A DNA stretch of 64,000 nt from Pseudochrobactrum saccharolyticum (GCF_008801715.1 NZ_VZPG01000001.1:1054001-1118000), one strand, 5' to 3'; positions 9,762 to 20,931 are shown, counted from the stretch's first letter. Numbers and translations: made by a program. Notes: generated by a model from the letters alone, not told the origin.

Positions 9762-12700
9762 TTATTTCAGCTCAAGCACAATTTCGTGCTGTCCCTGCGT
9801 TGCCAGAGCAATACCAGCATCGCGTTTTTTGACTGCTTTGCCATCCACTTTCAAACTGTCCCGACCGGCTTTATTGCGCACAGTGATTTTATACAGTGCT
9901 TCACCATGACGGTAATCCAGTTCAAAACCATCCCAGTCAGACGGCAATACCGGATGGAGGAACAGCTCATTGCCGCGCTTACTCAAGCCGAGAATACCTT
10001 CTGTTGCCACGCGGTAGAACCAGCCTGCAGAACCGGTATACCATGTCCAGCCGCCCTGACCGCGACGCGGCTCAACGGAGTAAATATCCGCTGCAATCAC
10101 ATAAGGCTCAACACGATAGGTCTCAGGATTTTCACCGTGATGCACCGGATTAATCAACGAGAACAGCTTGTAAGCCTCATCACCGCGACCGAGTTTGGTC
10201 AGCGCCATAATCGCCCATGTGGCACCATGGGTATATTGCCCGCCATTCTCACGCACACCGCGCGGATAGCCTTTAATATAACCCGGCTCATGCTCAGTCT
10301 TGTCAAATGGCGGAGTAAACAGGCGCAACAAGCCACCTTCTTCATCCAGAAGATGCTTTTCAAGTGAAGCCATCGCCTGATCTGCGCGTTCAGGATCAGC
10401 AACACCGGACAGCACAGCCCAGCTTTGGGCAATCGCATCAATCTGACATTCGTCACTCAGGTGAGAACCAAGCGGTGCGCCATCGTCGAAATAACCGCGA
10501 CGATACCATTCACCGTCCCAGCCATGCTCTTCCAATGCCTTGTTCAGAGCATCCAGATGTTTCTGCATGGCTTCCGCACGGCTCATATCACCACGTGATA
10601 CGCTCAGCGGAATAAACTGCTGCAATGTATAGCTCAGGAACCAGCCGAGCCAGACGCTCTCGCCTTTGCCTTCAACACCGACAAGATTCATACCGTCATT
10701 CCAGTCGCCGCCGAGGATCAGCGGCAGACCGTGCTGGCCGGTGCGTTGCATGGCCAGTTCCAGCCCTTTCACGCAATGCTCATAGACCGTGTCGGTTTTG
10801 TCCGAGACCTCCGGCTGATAGAAAGCGTCATGTTCGCCCTCGCCCAGCGCACGGCCCTGCAGATAAGCAACGTCCTCATCAAGCACCGCTAAATCACCGG
10901 TCACCTGCGTATAGAGCGTTGCCGCATAGGACAACCACACCACATCATCAGAGATCAGTGTGCGCACGCCTGCACCGGTGACCGGCAGCCACCAATGCTG
11001 CACATCACCTTCCGCAAACTGGCGACCGGCAACATTGAGCAACTGCTTGCGCGCCAAAAGTGGATCAAGCATCAATAAAGACAGCGTATCCTGCAACTGA
11101 TCGCGGAAACCATAGGCACCGCTGGCCTGATAGAACGCCGCACGCGCCAGAATACGCGAAGCCATGCTCTGATAAGGCAGCCAGCGATTGACCATTAGAT
11201 CGAAAGAACGATCCGGCGTTTTCACCTGCAATGGCGCAGTGAAATCCTGCCATTGCTCAGAAGTACGCGCCAAAAGATCATCCATATCCAGACCGCGACC
11301 ATAGGTAATCAACCCCTGTGCTGTCTCTTCATCTTTGGCATTACCAAGAATGAAGAGGATGTCTTTGGTCTGTCCTGCACTCAGCTCCAGATCATAGCTC
11401 AGAGCCGCGCAAGGATCGCGTCCGGCCTCGACCGTACCTGACAAGGATTTACCCTGCATCACACTGTCCGGCTCGGTAACGGAACCGGTGGCACCGATAA
11501 ACTCCTGACGATCAGAGGTCACTGATACCGGCAGAATATTGGCTGTCAGGAAAGCCACCTGATCTGCCTTGTCGGTATGATAAGGATTACGGGCAAAGAG
11601 TGCGCCCAGTTCCTCGTCAAAACGCGGAACAATATAAGCGGCGTTTTTGGCACGGACATTGCCCAGCACCCATTCCGCATAATTATAGAGCCGCAGACGT
11701 TTCATCGACTGGCCGCGATTGACAAGACGCAGGCGTGTCAGACGTACCGGCTTGTCCGGATCAACTGCCATGGTCAGTTCACAGAGCACATCGCTATGTT
11801 TAGAGGTGAACGTGCTGAAACCCTGACCATGTTGCGCTTCATAGGTTACTTCCGCATCGCGAATGACATTGGCCGTCGGTGCGAAGACCTTGCCGCTGTC
11901 ACGATCCGCAATATAGAGGGCCTCACCCGGCAGATTGGAAACCGGATCATTCGACCACGGGGTCAGCTGATAATCACGGCTGTTACCGCTCCATGTGAAA
12001 GCGGAACCCTCTGCTGAAACATGGAAACCGAACTCCGCATTGGCAATCACATTGATCCACGGATGCGGCGTTGTGCGGTCAGCATTGAGACGCACAACAT
12101 AATTGCCCGCCGTATCAAAACCGCCATAGCTGTTCCAGAACTCCAGCCCGTCACCGGAAACCTGCTTGTCCGCTTTGAGCTGACGCGGCGCCACGCCCGG
12201 AAGCTTGACGACCTGTTCATCATCCGTCTCCGCAGCACGGCGACGGCTCAGACGCGGATCGGTGCTTTCAAGCTTGGTTTCCTTGCGGCTTGCCAGATCA
12301 ACCGAGAGCTCCTGAATACGCTTGAGCTGTTCTGCCAGAGAACCGTTCTGCGCATGCATTACAATCCGTGCAGCAGCTAGCAGCGTATTATAGGACGCCT
12401 CGCTCATCTGATCACGGCGCACCGTGAAAATATGCTGTTTTTGTCCCTGATGCTGCGAACGGACACGGAAACTTTCCGTCAGCCATTCAACTGCACGCTG
12501 GGTATCCTGCGCATAGGAAAATGCCCGTTCATTGACCACAACCACATCTACGGTAAGGCCTTTTTCACGCCAGTATTCCTGTGCTTTCAGCACACCGCGC
12601 AGCACTTCAAGATCGGCTTCATTGTCAATCCGCAGCACGAAAATCGGATCATCGCCGGAAATCGACAATGGCCAGAGATCAGACTGCGCACCAAGACCCG

Positions 12701-15700
12701 CAGCAATCACTTCTGACGGCTGGCGCAAAGCGCGATCCGGATAGATCAGATAAGCAGCGGTTTTTTGGTAATCTGTCGCTTCTGCCGGTTTGATGCCGAC
12801 ATGGTGCAAACGCACTTGGCTACGTGTCCATGACAAAGTATATTCACGGGCAAAAGCCTCAGGATAACGCAGAACTGCTGCTTTCTCTTCCAGATAAGAG
12901 CGCGAACCGCCTGCCAGTGTCCAGAACACCAGCGACACTTTTTTATGCGCCGGAACACGGACACGGGTACGCAATGAGGCAACCGGATCAAGCACAGTGC
13001 CCTGACTGCCGGTAAACTTCATCTCCTGATCGAAAGCCGCCGGATTGCGCAAGGTGCGGCCACGGCCGATAAAGACACGGCGATCAGTTTCAGCTTCCGT
13101 CTCACGCACAGCGCCTGACAAATCAGTCACGAAATGCGCCACATGCACTTCCGTGTCCGACGGTGCACGCTTGCGCCGTTTGGCATAGATTGTTGTACCG
13201 TCCGGTGCGATTTCCGTTTCCACAAACATCTTGGCAAAAGCCGGATGTGCATCATCCGTATCCGGATTATTCAGCACCAGTTCCGCATAGGATGTGACCT
13301 CGATGACACGGTCGCGCGAACTGGTATTGATAATATCAATCCGGCGTCCTTCACCATCGACATCGGTGGTAACAATGGTTTCCACCACAGTCTTGATATC
13401 GCCGGAGGTCTTATAGAACTCGGCCTTATCTTCCGTGAACACCGTCTTGGTTTCAGTTTCCAGATGACGCGACGGCTCACCGGTCGCCGACCACCAGCGA
13501 CCGCTCTCGATATCACGCAGGAACAGGAAACTACCCTGCATCCCTTCCGATGCATCCGGCTGGAAGCGGGTAATCGCCAGGTCATGCCAGCGGCTGTAAC
13601 CATTGCCGGCAGCCGTCAGCATCAGCGAATACTGACCATTGGACATCAGATGCACACTGCGCGGTGCCTTCAGCGGCTCTTCGATAATACGCATCGGTGC
13701 TTCATCAAAGGCACCGCTGTCCACACGCATCGGATTTTCCGTCTTGGCATAGACCATCGGAATTTCACGCGGTGCTTTTTCCTGCAACAGCAGTTCAGCC
13801 GCCTCAATCACCGGATCAGAATGGAAACGGCTGCGCATACGACCGTCAAAAATCACGTTATTGACGGCGATAATCGACATACCGTGGTGATGCGCATAAT
13901 AGTTTTTCACCACAGCGCATTTTTCACCTTCACGCACACGTGACGGCGTGAAATCCACGGAATCGTGGAAGCCGTAACGCCCCAAAGCGCCAAGCTTCTG
14001 CAAGACCTTCAGATTAGAAACCGCATCAGCCGGACGATATTGCGAGGCTAACAGGCTCGCATAAGGTGCAATCACCGCATTGCGCGACAGGCCGCGCTGC
14101 AGACCCAGTTTCGGCACGCCGAAATTGGAATATTGGTAATTCATCTGCGGATCGCGGGCATTATAGGCTGCTTCCGAGATCCCCCAAGGCAGACCGCGCG
14201 AGGTCGCATATTCAATCTGACGCTGCACAACCAGTTTATTAGTCTGATCGAGAAGCGAGCCAAGCGGCTCATTCATCACCAGAGGCGGCATCAAATATTC
14301 AAACATCGAGCCTGACCAGGACAGCAGAGCGCCTTTCCAGCCAACCGGCACCAGCAGGCGGCCAAGTTTGAACCAATGTTCTACCGGCACATCGCCCTTG
14401 GCAATGGCAAACAGGCTGGCAAGACGGGCTTCCGAAGCCAGAAGATCGTAGCAGCTCTCATCCAGCTCGTTTTCCTGAACGCGGAAACCAATCGACAGCA
14501 GACGACGTTCCTTGCGCTCAAGGAAGCCGAATTCCATGTCAAAAGCCAGCTGACGGGAACGGCTGGCAAGGCTCTGCAACTGCATACGCAGTTCTTCAGC
14601 ATTGTGCTCGCCGATCGCATCATCCGTATGGGCTTTACAGGTGGCAACCAGAGTCCGCGCCCATTCCAGCGCTTCCTGCGACTGGGTGGTTTCCAGCTCA
14701 CCATCCAGTTCCAGCGCCAGTTTTTCAATATCCTTGGCGAAGAGCGAAATATTGATGGTGCGGAAAGAGGCGGTTTCCGGTTCCTCGCGGAAGGAACGCA
14801 CAGCGCGGCGGAAATTGGCAATCCGCTCTTCCAAACGGCGACGCAGAGGTCGCAGAATACGGCGATCATCCGGAATGGCAGCAATTGCCTCTTCCAGAAT
14901 GTCGTTAACGTCGAGAATACCTTCAAAATCGCCCTGCAGATAGACGGACGGTGCCTGCGCCCATTCTTCCAGCGCCGAAGACAGTGTAACCAGATGACCG
15001 GCCAGATTGCCGCTATCCACTGCCGACACATAAAGCGGCTGCAATGGTTTCAGCGTATCAGTCTCATACCAGTTATAGAGATGGCCACGGAATTTCTCCA
15101 TCTTCTCCAGCGTATCCAGCGTCAAACCAATACGGTTCAGCGTATCGTTGAAGCCGATCCAGCCGAAATCACGCGCTGAAATCACAGAGAGGAAATAGAC
15201 ACCGATATTGGTCGGGGATGTGCGCATTGCCACAATACCCACCGGATCTTCCTGATAATTATCCGGCGGCAGATGGTTGCCTTCCTCATTGGTGAAGGCT
15301 TCGAAATAGCGCCATGTACGGCGGGCATAGCGGCGCAGATCGCCTTTATCGCTGGAGCGGACTTCCAGCGTATCCTGCGGTTTGGCCGAGCGGCTTACCG
15401 CCCATGCAATCCATGGCGAGGCAATCCAGATCACGGCAAAAGGCACGGCAATCAGCACCGCTTTGCTGCCGAACAATACCGGAAGCAGGAATGCCAATGC
15501 ACCGATCAACAACGACGGCCACATCAGCCGCACATAGAAATCCAGCGTATCAGAAGACTTCATCTGCGCGGCCGCGCGCCACGCCAGAAGATAACGGCGG
15601 GAGACAAACAGACGATAGAAAGTACGGACAATCGCATCGCCCATCAGCGTTGCGCTATGGGCAATAAAGCTGAGACGCAGCGCCATATCCGCAAAAGCCA

Positions 15701-18404
15701 GCGTCACATCAGTCAGCACCGACTGAGCATGGCCTTTCAGCGAATAATCCATATTCACCGGAATAAGATTGGTGACGATACCGAAAATCATCGGCACGAA
15801 CATCGCCAAAATCAGGAACAGCTGCCAGATGGTGGCAACGCCGAGCGGCAGCAAACACCAGCCCGCAAAAGACGCAATCACCCACATGATCGGGTTGAGC
15901 GAACGGCGCAGGTTATCGGCCATTTTCCAGCGGGTGACATTGCTGACACCTTTGCCGGTTGAGAACAGAAACGGCAGCAACTGCCAGTCACCACGCGCCC
16001 AGCGGTGATGACGGGAAATATCAACATTATAGCCGGTCGGGTAATCTTCCACGACCTCGACATCGCTGGCGAGCGCACAACGGGCATAGCCGCCTTCGAG
16101 CAGATCGTGACTGAGGACTGTATTTTCCTCAATCTTGCCCTGCATCACCTTTTCAAAGGCATCAACATCATAAAGGCCTTTACCGGTGAAAGTACCCTCG
16201 CCCAGCAGGTCCTGATAAACATCGGAAACCGCAAAAACATAAGGGTCGATACCACGATTGGCGGAGAAGACGCGCTGCAGAAATGAGGCCTCATCGCCGG
16301 TGGTCAGCGACGGGGTAACACGCGGCTGCAAAATACCGTAACCGCTGGTAATACGGCCGGTTTTCTCATCAAAGACCGGATGATTGAGCGGATGTGACAG
16401 TTTACCGACCAGATTGGTCACCGATTGCGGTGTCAGACGGGTGTCAGAATCCAGTGTCATCACATAACGGATATCACGCGGCAACGGCACATCCGACGGG
16501 AAGAAACTGGTATCATAGTCGCCACGCAGCAGCAGATTCAGCTCATGCAGCTTACCGCGCTTGCGCTCCCAGCCCATCCAGCAACCCTGTGACGGATTGT
16601 AAAGACGACGGCGATGCAGGAAGAAGAACCGCGCCTGACCATTGGTGGCATAATCCTCCCCGGCATAATGCGCATTAAGCCTTGCGACTTCCTCGCGGGC
16701 ATAATCCAGCACTTCCATATCGGCAGGCGTGACTTCCACATTGCTGTCTGTCCAGTCACTGACAATCGCAAAATAGACCTCACCGCGCGGGTTGGTCAGA
16801 TAATGCACTTCGAGATTGCGGATATGCTCATCCACACTGTCGCGCGAATTAATCAGCGTCGGCACGGCCACCAGCGTGCGGGCATCGGCAGGCAGACCGT
16901 CGCGATATTCATAACCGACAAGACGGTTCGGCTGCACAAACCACGGCACCAGCGAGTTAAACAAGCCAAGTGAGGCCTCATAGGCAGGGAACAGCGCGAG
17001 GATAGTGAAAAGCAGCTGTTCGCTCTCGCCAAAACCGATGCGACCCATGCCGGTATAAACCAGCACCAGCAGGCCGATAGTCATTGCCCAGACCGGTGCA
17101 GCGATCCCCCACAGGCCAAGCCCGCGATAGAGACGCAACAGACGCGATGATAAAGGCGGCGTATAACCGCAAATCTGTTCCAGCTCGGTGCGGGCATTGC
17201 CACTCAGATAATAGGCAATCGCACCGCTTTGTTCACGCTCGGTGATTTTATGCTCACGCAGCGATTTTTCACGCGCCAGCCGCAAAGCCGTATTGGTCAC
17301 CTCAATTTCCGTCATACGGGAATTGCGGGCGATCTTTTCAATGGTCACGCGATAGCTGTTGCGTGAGGCGAAATCGAGATTTTCGAAATCGCTGTTCTCG
17401 CGCAGGATCGCATCCATAATGCTGACAGTCTCAACCCATGAGGTCCAGTCCACGTCATCAATGGTTTTGAGCGAGCGGATAATATTGCCCATGGTCATAC
17501 CGCCGGTGGACTGGCGGGAATGTTCCTCGACAATAATCTCCTCAACATCACGGCCGGTGGCTTCAAGCTGGGCTTCCAGCCATTCAATCGCCGGTCCGGT
17601 GGCCGTGGAAGCACTGCGCAAACGATAAAGCAGATGCGTGGCGAAAGTGCCGTCGCGTGCCGGTTCGCTATATTCTGTCAGGATGGATTGCAGTTCTTCC
17701 GGTGAAGAGGCGACCACAATCTTGTCCGCCACGCGATTGGCGAAATTGCGCATCGCACGGGCGCGCTCAACACGCAGCGCCAGGCGACGGGCATTTTCCA
17801 CCAGCATGAAACGGATAACCGACGGCAGCGCCCATAATTCACCGATGCGCAGCGGTTCCACACTCTGGAAACCGTCGATCAGTGCTTTCAGGCTTTTGAG
17901 CGAGAAACCACTGTCGCTATGGGCAACATAGAGCCATGCCAGTGCGAAAACCCGCGGCAGGCCTTCGGTGCTCAGATTGGCAGATGCATCGGTGTTTTTT
18001 GATACCGCACCATCCGGATGGATATTGGCTGCCAGCGGCAGCTGGCGCAAAAACTTGTCCGGCAAATCGCGGCGTGCCTGCTGCATGCTTTTATCGACAA
18101 CGTAATAATTGTCGAGCAGCCACTGGGCAGCCGGCGTAATCGTCTCGCCGTTTCGCGATGCCGCATCGGACGAGCGATAGGCATGCAGGATCAGACCGGC
18201 ATTTTCCGCAAGCCGTTTGTTAAAATCGAATTTCTCATAATCGGGCAAGCGCACGGCTTCATTGCGAGCCAGCGCCGCAGCGAGCAGTTGTAATTCTTCT
18301 GGTGTTTTATAATGCCCCCTGATTGGCAAAGGCAGAACCGGCAAAAGGCGGTCAGCAACAGGGCGGGAAAACAACGATGAAAGAGAGAAAGACAAAGCCG
18401 GCAT
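9762..18404 (-). CDS. cgs: Cyclic beta-1,2-glucan synthase (Cgs/NdvB/ChvB)
   Basis: A giant inner-membrane protein of 2880 residues that starts, elongates and cyclises beta-1,2-glucan from UDP-glucose; the product is an osmoregulated periplasmic glucan needed for host interaction in Brucella and rhizobia. An N-terminal region leads to about six membrane segments (clusters near 430-510 and 840-1010). The GT84 domain lies between them, with the DxD motif at Asp652-Ser-Asp654 and the RWARGDW motif (QxxRW-like) near 800. The C-terminal half carries glycoside phosphorylase-like GH94 modules, including GGDWNDGMN with the catalytic Asp near 2565, which controls chain length. No frameshift interrupts it. 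The length is slightly above the roughly 2830-2870 usual for the family. An AAAAGG ribosome binding site lies just before the ATG. Confidence 0.97.
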   Translation of the reverse strand: MPALSFSLSSLFSRPVADRLLPVLPLPIRGHYKTPEELQLLAAALARNEAVRLPDYEKFDFNKRLAENAGLILHAYRSSDAASRNGETITPAAQWLLDNYYVVDKSMQQARRDLPDKFLRQLPLAANIHPDGAVSKNTDASANLSTEGLPRVFALAWLYVAHSDSGFSLKSLKALIDGFQSVEPLRIGELWALPSVIRFMLVENARRLALRVERARAMRNFANRVADKIVVASSPEELQSILTEYSEPARDGTFATHLLYRLRSASTATGPAIEWLEAQLEATGRDVEEIIVEEHSRQSTGGMTMGNIIRSLKTIDDVDWTSWVETVSIMDAILRENSDFENLDFASRNSYRVTIEKIARNSRMTEIEVTNTALRLAREKSLREHKITEREQSGAIAYYLSGNARTELEQICGYTPPLSSRLLRLYRGLGLWGIAAPVWAMTIGLLVLVYTGMGRIGFGESEQLLFTILALFPAYEASLGLFNSLVPWFVQPNRLVGYEYRDGLPADARTLVAVPTLINSRDSVDEHIRNLEVHYLTNPRGEVYFAIVSDWTDSNVEVTPADMEVLDYAREEVARLNAHYAGEDYATNGQARFFFLHRRRLYNPSQGCWMGWERKRGKLHELNLLLRGDYDTSFFPSDVPLPRDIRYVMTLDSDTRLTPQSVTNLVGKLSHPLNHPVFDEKTGRITSGYGILQPRVTPSLTTGDEASFLQRVFSANRGIDPYVFAVSDVYQDLLGEGTFTGKGLYDVDAFEKVMQGKIEENTVLSHDLLEGGYARCALASDVEVVEDYPTGYNVDISRHHRWARGDWQLLPFLFSTGKGVSNVTRWKMADNLRRSLNPIMWVIASFAGWCLLPLGVATIWQLFLILAMFVPMIFGIVTNLIPVNMDYSLKGHAQSVLTDVTLAFADMALRLSFIAHSATLMGDAIVRTFYRLFVSRRYLLAWRAAAQMKSSDTLDFYVRLMWPSLLIGALAFLLPVLFGSKAVLIAVPFAVIWIASPWIAWAVSRSAKPQDTLEVRSSDKGDLRRYARRTWRYFEAFTNEEGNHLPPDNYQEDPVGIVAMRTSPTNIGVYFLSVISARDFGWIGFNDTLNRIGLTLDTLEKMEKFRGHLYNWYETDTLKPLQPLYVSAVDSGNLAGHLVTLSSALEEWAQAPSVYLQGDFEGILDVNDILEEAIAAIPDDRRILRPLRRRLEERIANFRRAVRSFREEPETASFRTINISLFAKDIEKLALELDGELETTQSQEALEWARTLVATCKAHTDDAIGEHNAEELRMQLQSLASRSRQLAFDMEFGFLERKERRLLSIGFRVQENELDESCYDLLASEARLASLFAIAKGDVPVEHWFKLGRLLVPVGWKGALLSWSGSMFEYLMPPLVMNEPLGSLLDQTNKLVVQRQIEYATSRGLPWGISEAAYNARDPQMNYQYSNFGVPKLGLQRGLSRNAVIAPYASLLASQYRPADAVSNLKVLQKLGALGRYGFHDSVDFTPSRVREGEKCAVVKNYYAHHHGMSIIAVNNVIFDGRMRSRFHSDPVIEAAELLLQEKAPREIPMVYAKTENPMRVDSGAFDEAPMRIIEEPLKAPRSVHLMSNGQYSLMLTAAGNGYSRWHDLAITRFQPDASEGMQGSFLFLRDIESGRWWSATGEPSRHLETETKTVFTEDKAEFYKTSGDIKTVVETIVTTDVDGEGRRIDIINTSSRDRVIEVTSYAELVLNNPDTDDAHPAFAKMFVETEIAPDGTTIYAKRRKRAPSDTEVHVAHFVTDLSGAVRETEAETDRRVFIGRGRTLRNPAAFDQEMKFTGSQGTVLDPVASLRTRVRVPAHKKVSLVFWTLAGGSRSYLEEKAAVLRYPEAFAREYTLSWTRSQVRLHHVGIKPAEATDYQKTAAYLIYPDRALRQPSEVIAAGLGAQSDLWPLSISGDDPIFVLRIDNEADLEVLRGVLKAQEYWREKGLTVDVVVVNERAFSYAQDTQRAVEWLTESFRVRSQHQGQKQHIFTVRRDQMSEASYNTLLAAARIVMHAQNGSLAEQLKRIQELSVDLASRKETKLESTDPRLSRRRAAETDDEQVVKLPGVAPRQLKADKQVSGDGLEFWNSYGGFDTAGNYVVRLNADRTTPHPWINVIANAEFGFHVSAEGSAFTWSGNSRDYQLTPWSNDPVSNLPGEALYIADRDSGKVFAPTANVIRDAEVTYEAQHGQGFSTFTSKHSDVLCELTMAVDPDKPVRLTRLRLVNRGQSMKRLRLYNYAEWVLGNVRAKNAAYIVPRFDEELGALFARNPYHTDKADQVAFLTANILPVSVTSDRQEFIGATGSVTEPDSVMQGKSLSGTVEAGRDPCAALSYDLELSAGQTKDILFILGNAKDEETAQGLITYGRGLDMDDLLARTSEQWQDFTAPLQVKTPDRSFDLMVNRWLPYQSMASRILARAAFYQASGAYGFRDQLQDTLSLLMLDPLLARKQLLNVAGRQFAEGDVQHWWLPVTGAGVRTLISDDVVWLSYAATLYTQVTGDLAVLDEDVAYLQGRALGEGEHDAFYQPEVSDKTDTVYEHCVKGLELAMQRTGQHGLPLILGGDWNDGMNLVGVEGKGESVWLGWFLSYTLQQFIPLSVSRGDMSRAEAMQKHLDALNKALEEHGWDGEWYRRGYFDDGAPLGSHLSDECQIDAIAQSWAVLSGVADPERADQAMASLEKHLLDEEGGLLRLFTPPFDKTEHEPGYIKGYPRGVRENGGQYTHGATWAIMALTKLGRGDEAYKLFSLINPVHHGENPETYRVEPYVIAADIYSVEPRRGQGGWTWYTGSAGWFYRVATEGILGLSKRGNELFLHPVLPSDWDGFELDYRHGEALYKITVRNKAGRDSLKVDGKAVKKRDAGIALATQGQHEIVLELK

Positions 18405-18862
18405 ATGCCTTTTACAGCCTTTTATAAGATTTAAGTTCCGCTACGGATGGTCAGATTTGCCATATCCGCAAACACATGCTTCAGATCCCGTGAATTTCAT
18501 GAAGATTCACGCATGACCGGTGGTGTTAAACAGTTATGACCAAATTACGTCCGCAAAGAATGCCATGGTCGAATTTGGTAAAATCGCAAAGCACAAATCA
18601 TAGCTGATTTTAACTTTACGTTATAAAAATCAACAGGCTACCCTCTGCAATTTGCGTTCCGACAATGCGCAAGCCCTGACAAAGCTGGGGCAGCACGCTT
18701 TGATATAATGCCAGAGGGTGAGAAAAGTTGCCTGAGTGCACTTTAAACGGATTAAATTATTTTGAAAGTCCCCCTTTCTGATAAGAAAAACGCCGGATAT
18801 CAGAGCCGAAATTCAGCCCTGTATCCGGCGTTTCAGAGAATCATTTTTCGAGCTGTATCTCT
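18405..18862 (-). promoter_or_regulatory. Long upstream region of cgs
   Basis: A 458-bp gap; cgs and cysA both read on the minus strand, so this is the 5' region of cgs plus the 3' end of cysA. It contains the cysA terminator (18788-18833), a nearly perfect 21-base palindrome at 18490-18510 (gtgaat/attcac around ttcatgaa), and an 8-bp inverted repeat accaaatt/aatttggt at 18539-18546 and 18572-18579. No ORF is convincing. No promoter can be assigned with confidence. Confidence 0.45.
18788..18833 (-). terminator. Intrinsic terminator of the cys operon
   Basis: A perfect 12-bp stem (18788-18799 with 18822-18833) with a 22-nt loop lies 30 bases after the cysA stop. On the minus strand it runs into five T. 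Confidence 0.8.
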
Positions 18863-19903
18863 TCAATTTTGAGAGGCAAAGACCCGCCAGTATTTCGGAC
18901 GGAATGCCAGACGGCTGCCGGTCACCGCTTCATTCTCGGCCGGAATTTCAATCTCGACAATTTCGCGGTTACCGCCGACTTCCAGCTCAACACGGCGCTT
19001 GGCGCCCACACGCCTTGTCGCGGTGACCACACCGGCAATGCAGCCGCCGCATCCCTCCACCAGTTCCACATCATGGGGGCGGAAATATAGCACGGCTTCT
19101 CCGTCTGCCTGATCCATTTTCAGCCCCAGCGAGCGATCTGCCAACCAGAGTGCCCCCTGCTCGACACGCACATTCAGACGGCTGGATTCCCCGATAAAAC
19201 CATAGACGAAAGCAGAATTCGGACTGTCATAAATCTCGTCCGGTGTCCCCACCTGCTCGATACGCCCCTGACTCATCACCACAACACGGTCGGCGAGTTC
19301 CAGCGCCTCATCCTGATCGTGGGTTACAAAAACGGTGGTATGACCGGTGCTGTCATGAATCTCACGCAGCCATTTGCGCAGTTCTTTTCGCACCTGCGCA
19401 TCCAGTGCACCGAAAGGCTCGTCCAGCAACAATACATTCGGCTCAATCGCCATGGCACGTGCCAGAGCCACGCGCTGACGCTGACCACCGGAGAGCTGTG
19501 CCGGATAACGGTTTTCCAAGCCCTGCAATTGCACCAGATTGAGCAGATCGACCGCGCGCTTATGGATTTCTGCTTTGGACGGGCGCGTAGAGCGCGGGCG
19601 TACTTTCAAACCAAATCCGACATTCTGCGCCAATGTCATATGACGAAACAAAGCATAATGCTGGAATACAAAACCAACATTGCGTTCCTGCACGGTTTTA
19701 TTCGAGGCATCATCTTCGCCAAAATAGACCGTGCCTTCTGTCGGACTTTCCAGTCCTGCAATCAAACGCAATAAAGTGGTCTTACCCGAGCCGGAAGGGC
19801 CGAGCAAAGCAATCAGCTCGCCTGAACGAATATCAAGCGAAACGTTGTGCAGCGCCGGAAACTGCTCAAACTCCTTGCGCACCTCAACAACGCGTACTTC
19901 CAT
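18863..19903 (-). CDS. cysA: Sulfate/thiosulfate ABC transporter ATP-binding protein
   Basis: The ATPase that powers sulfate and thiosulfate import by CysT-CysW. It has Walker [10 protein letters not shown], the Q-loop FVFQHYALF, the signature [14 protein letters not shown], Walker [13 protein letters not shown] and the H-loop [15 protein letters not shown]-terminal TOBE-like regulatory part of about 110 residues includes [10 protein letters not shown]. The ATG at 19903 is preferred over a TTG six bases upstream because AAAGG sits seven bases ahead of it. It is the last gene of the sbp-cysT-cysW-cysA operon and is separated from cysW by a 146-bp gap holding a dispersed palindrome, which may lower or decouple its expression. 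Confidence 0.95.
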   Translation of the reverse strand: MEVRVVEVRKEFEQFPALHNVSLDIRSGELIALLGPSGSGKTTLLRLIAGLESPTEGTVYFGEDDASNKTVQERNVGFVFQHYALFRHMTLAQNVGFGLKVRPRSTRPSKAEIHKRAVDLLNLVQLQGLENRYPAQLSGGQRQRVALARAMAIEPNVLLLDEPFGALDAQVRKELRKWLREIHDSTGHTTVFVTHDQDEALELADRVVVMSQGRIEQVGTPDEIYDSPNSAFVYGFIGESSRLNVRVEQGALWLADRSLGLKMDQADGEAVLYFRPHDVELVEGCGGCIAGVVTATRRVGAKRRVELEVGGNREIVEIEIPAENEAVTGSRLAFRPKYWRVFASQN

Positions 19904-19962
19904 TCTCAATCCTTTCAGGCACCCTCATGCCAGTGCAATGCAATTCATATTGGAGCATTCAA

Positions 19963-20030
19963 AATGCTCTGTCTCTTTGTTGTAAGCGTACTCTGAAAAC
20001 CGCTCACACTTTTCGGGATGCGTTATTCAT
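19963..20030. repeat. Dispersed Hyphomicrobiales-type palindromic repeat, copy B (inside the cys operon)
   Basis: Shares with copy A at 1688-1760 the start aatgctctgtc, the core gaaaaccgct and the following ttttcgg. A short flanking inverted repeat, gagcatt (19953-19959) with aatgctc (19963-19969), adds a small hairpin. It sits between cysW and cysA. Confidence 0.7.
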
Positions 20031-20049
20031 GCGCAAAACGCATTACAAA

Positions 20050-20931
20050 CTAAACCCCGTCATGCGAAAAACGCATTTCCAGTATGGTTTTCAAAACGAG
20101 TGTTATCAGCGCCAGTCCCGCCAGCAGCGATGCCACTGCAAATGCCGCCACGATATTCTCGCTATACATCATCTCCACATGCAGCGGCATGGTCGTCGTC
20201 AATCCGCGAATACGTCCCGACACCACCGCCACCGCACCAAACTCTCCCATTGCACGCGCATTACACAGCAACACGCCGTAAAGCAGCCCCCAGCGGATAT
20301 TCGGCAAAGTCACATAGAGAAAGGTTTTCCAGCCGCTTGCTCCGAGAGATAAGGCTGCCTCTTCATCACCTGTTCCCTGCTCCTGCATCAGCGGGATCAG
20401 CTCACGGGCAACAAATGGAAAAGTGACAAAGATCGTTGCCAGAACAATACCGGGAACAGCAAACAATATCTGGATATTATGCGATTGAAACCATGATCCG
20501 AGCATACTATTACCGCCGAACAGCAGCACGAAAACCAGCCCTGAAATCACCGGTGATACCGAAAACGGCAGATCAATCAGCGTGATGAGAAAGGTCTTGC
20601 CGCGAAACTCGAATTTGGCAATCGCCCATGAAGCAGCAATCCCGAAAACCATGTTCAAAGGCACTGCAATAGCCGCAATCAGCAAAGTCAGGCGGATAGC
20701 CGAGACTGCATCCGGATCGGTCAGTGCTTCCAGATAAGCACCGGTGCCTTTGCTGAAAGCCTGCGCGAAGATCACAATCAGCGGCAGCACAATGAACAAG
20801 GCCATAAACAGCAAACCTGTCATTGTCAGAAACCAGCGCATAGCCGGTGTTTCTGTGACCGCTGAGCGGTTATGGGTCGTGTGATTATGTTTCAGACGAC
20901 GCGCAAACAGTTTTCCGGCACTAGCTGCCAT
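20050..20931 (-). CDS. cysW: Sulfate/thiosulfate ABC transporter permease CysW
   Basis: One of the two membrane subunits of the sulfate/thiosulfate importer, about 293 residues with six membrane segments. The ATPase-contacting EAA loop reads [21 protein letters not shown], and the stretch [15 protein letters not shown] is typical of CysW. The ATG at 20931 is favoured: GGAG lies eight bases upstream, whereas for the ATG at 20937 the spacing would be only two. The 5' end overlaps the end of cysT, pointing to coupled translation. The N-terminus is rather hydrophilic and His-rich before the first helix (KHNHTTHN). Confidence 0.94.
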   Translation of the reverse strand: MAASAGKLFARRLKHNHTTHNRSAVTETPAMRWFLTMTGLLFMALFIVLPLIVIFAQAFSKGTGAYLEALTDPDAVSAIRLTLLIAAIAVPLNMVFGIAASWAIAKFEFRGKTFLITLIDLPFSVSPVISGLVFVLLFGGNSMLGSWFQSHNIQILFAVPGIVLATIFVTFPFVARELIPLMQEQGTGDEEAALSLGASGWKTFLYVTLPNIRWGLLYGVLLCNARAMGEFGAVAVVSGRIRGLTTTMPLHVEMMYSENIVAAFAVASLLAGLALITLVLKTILEMRFSHDGV

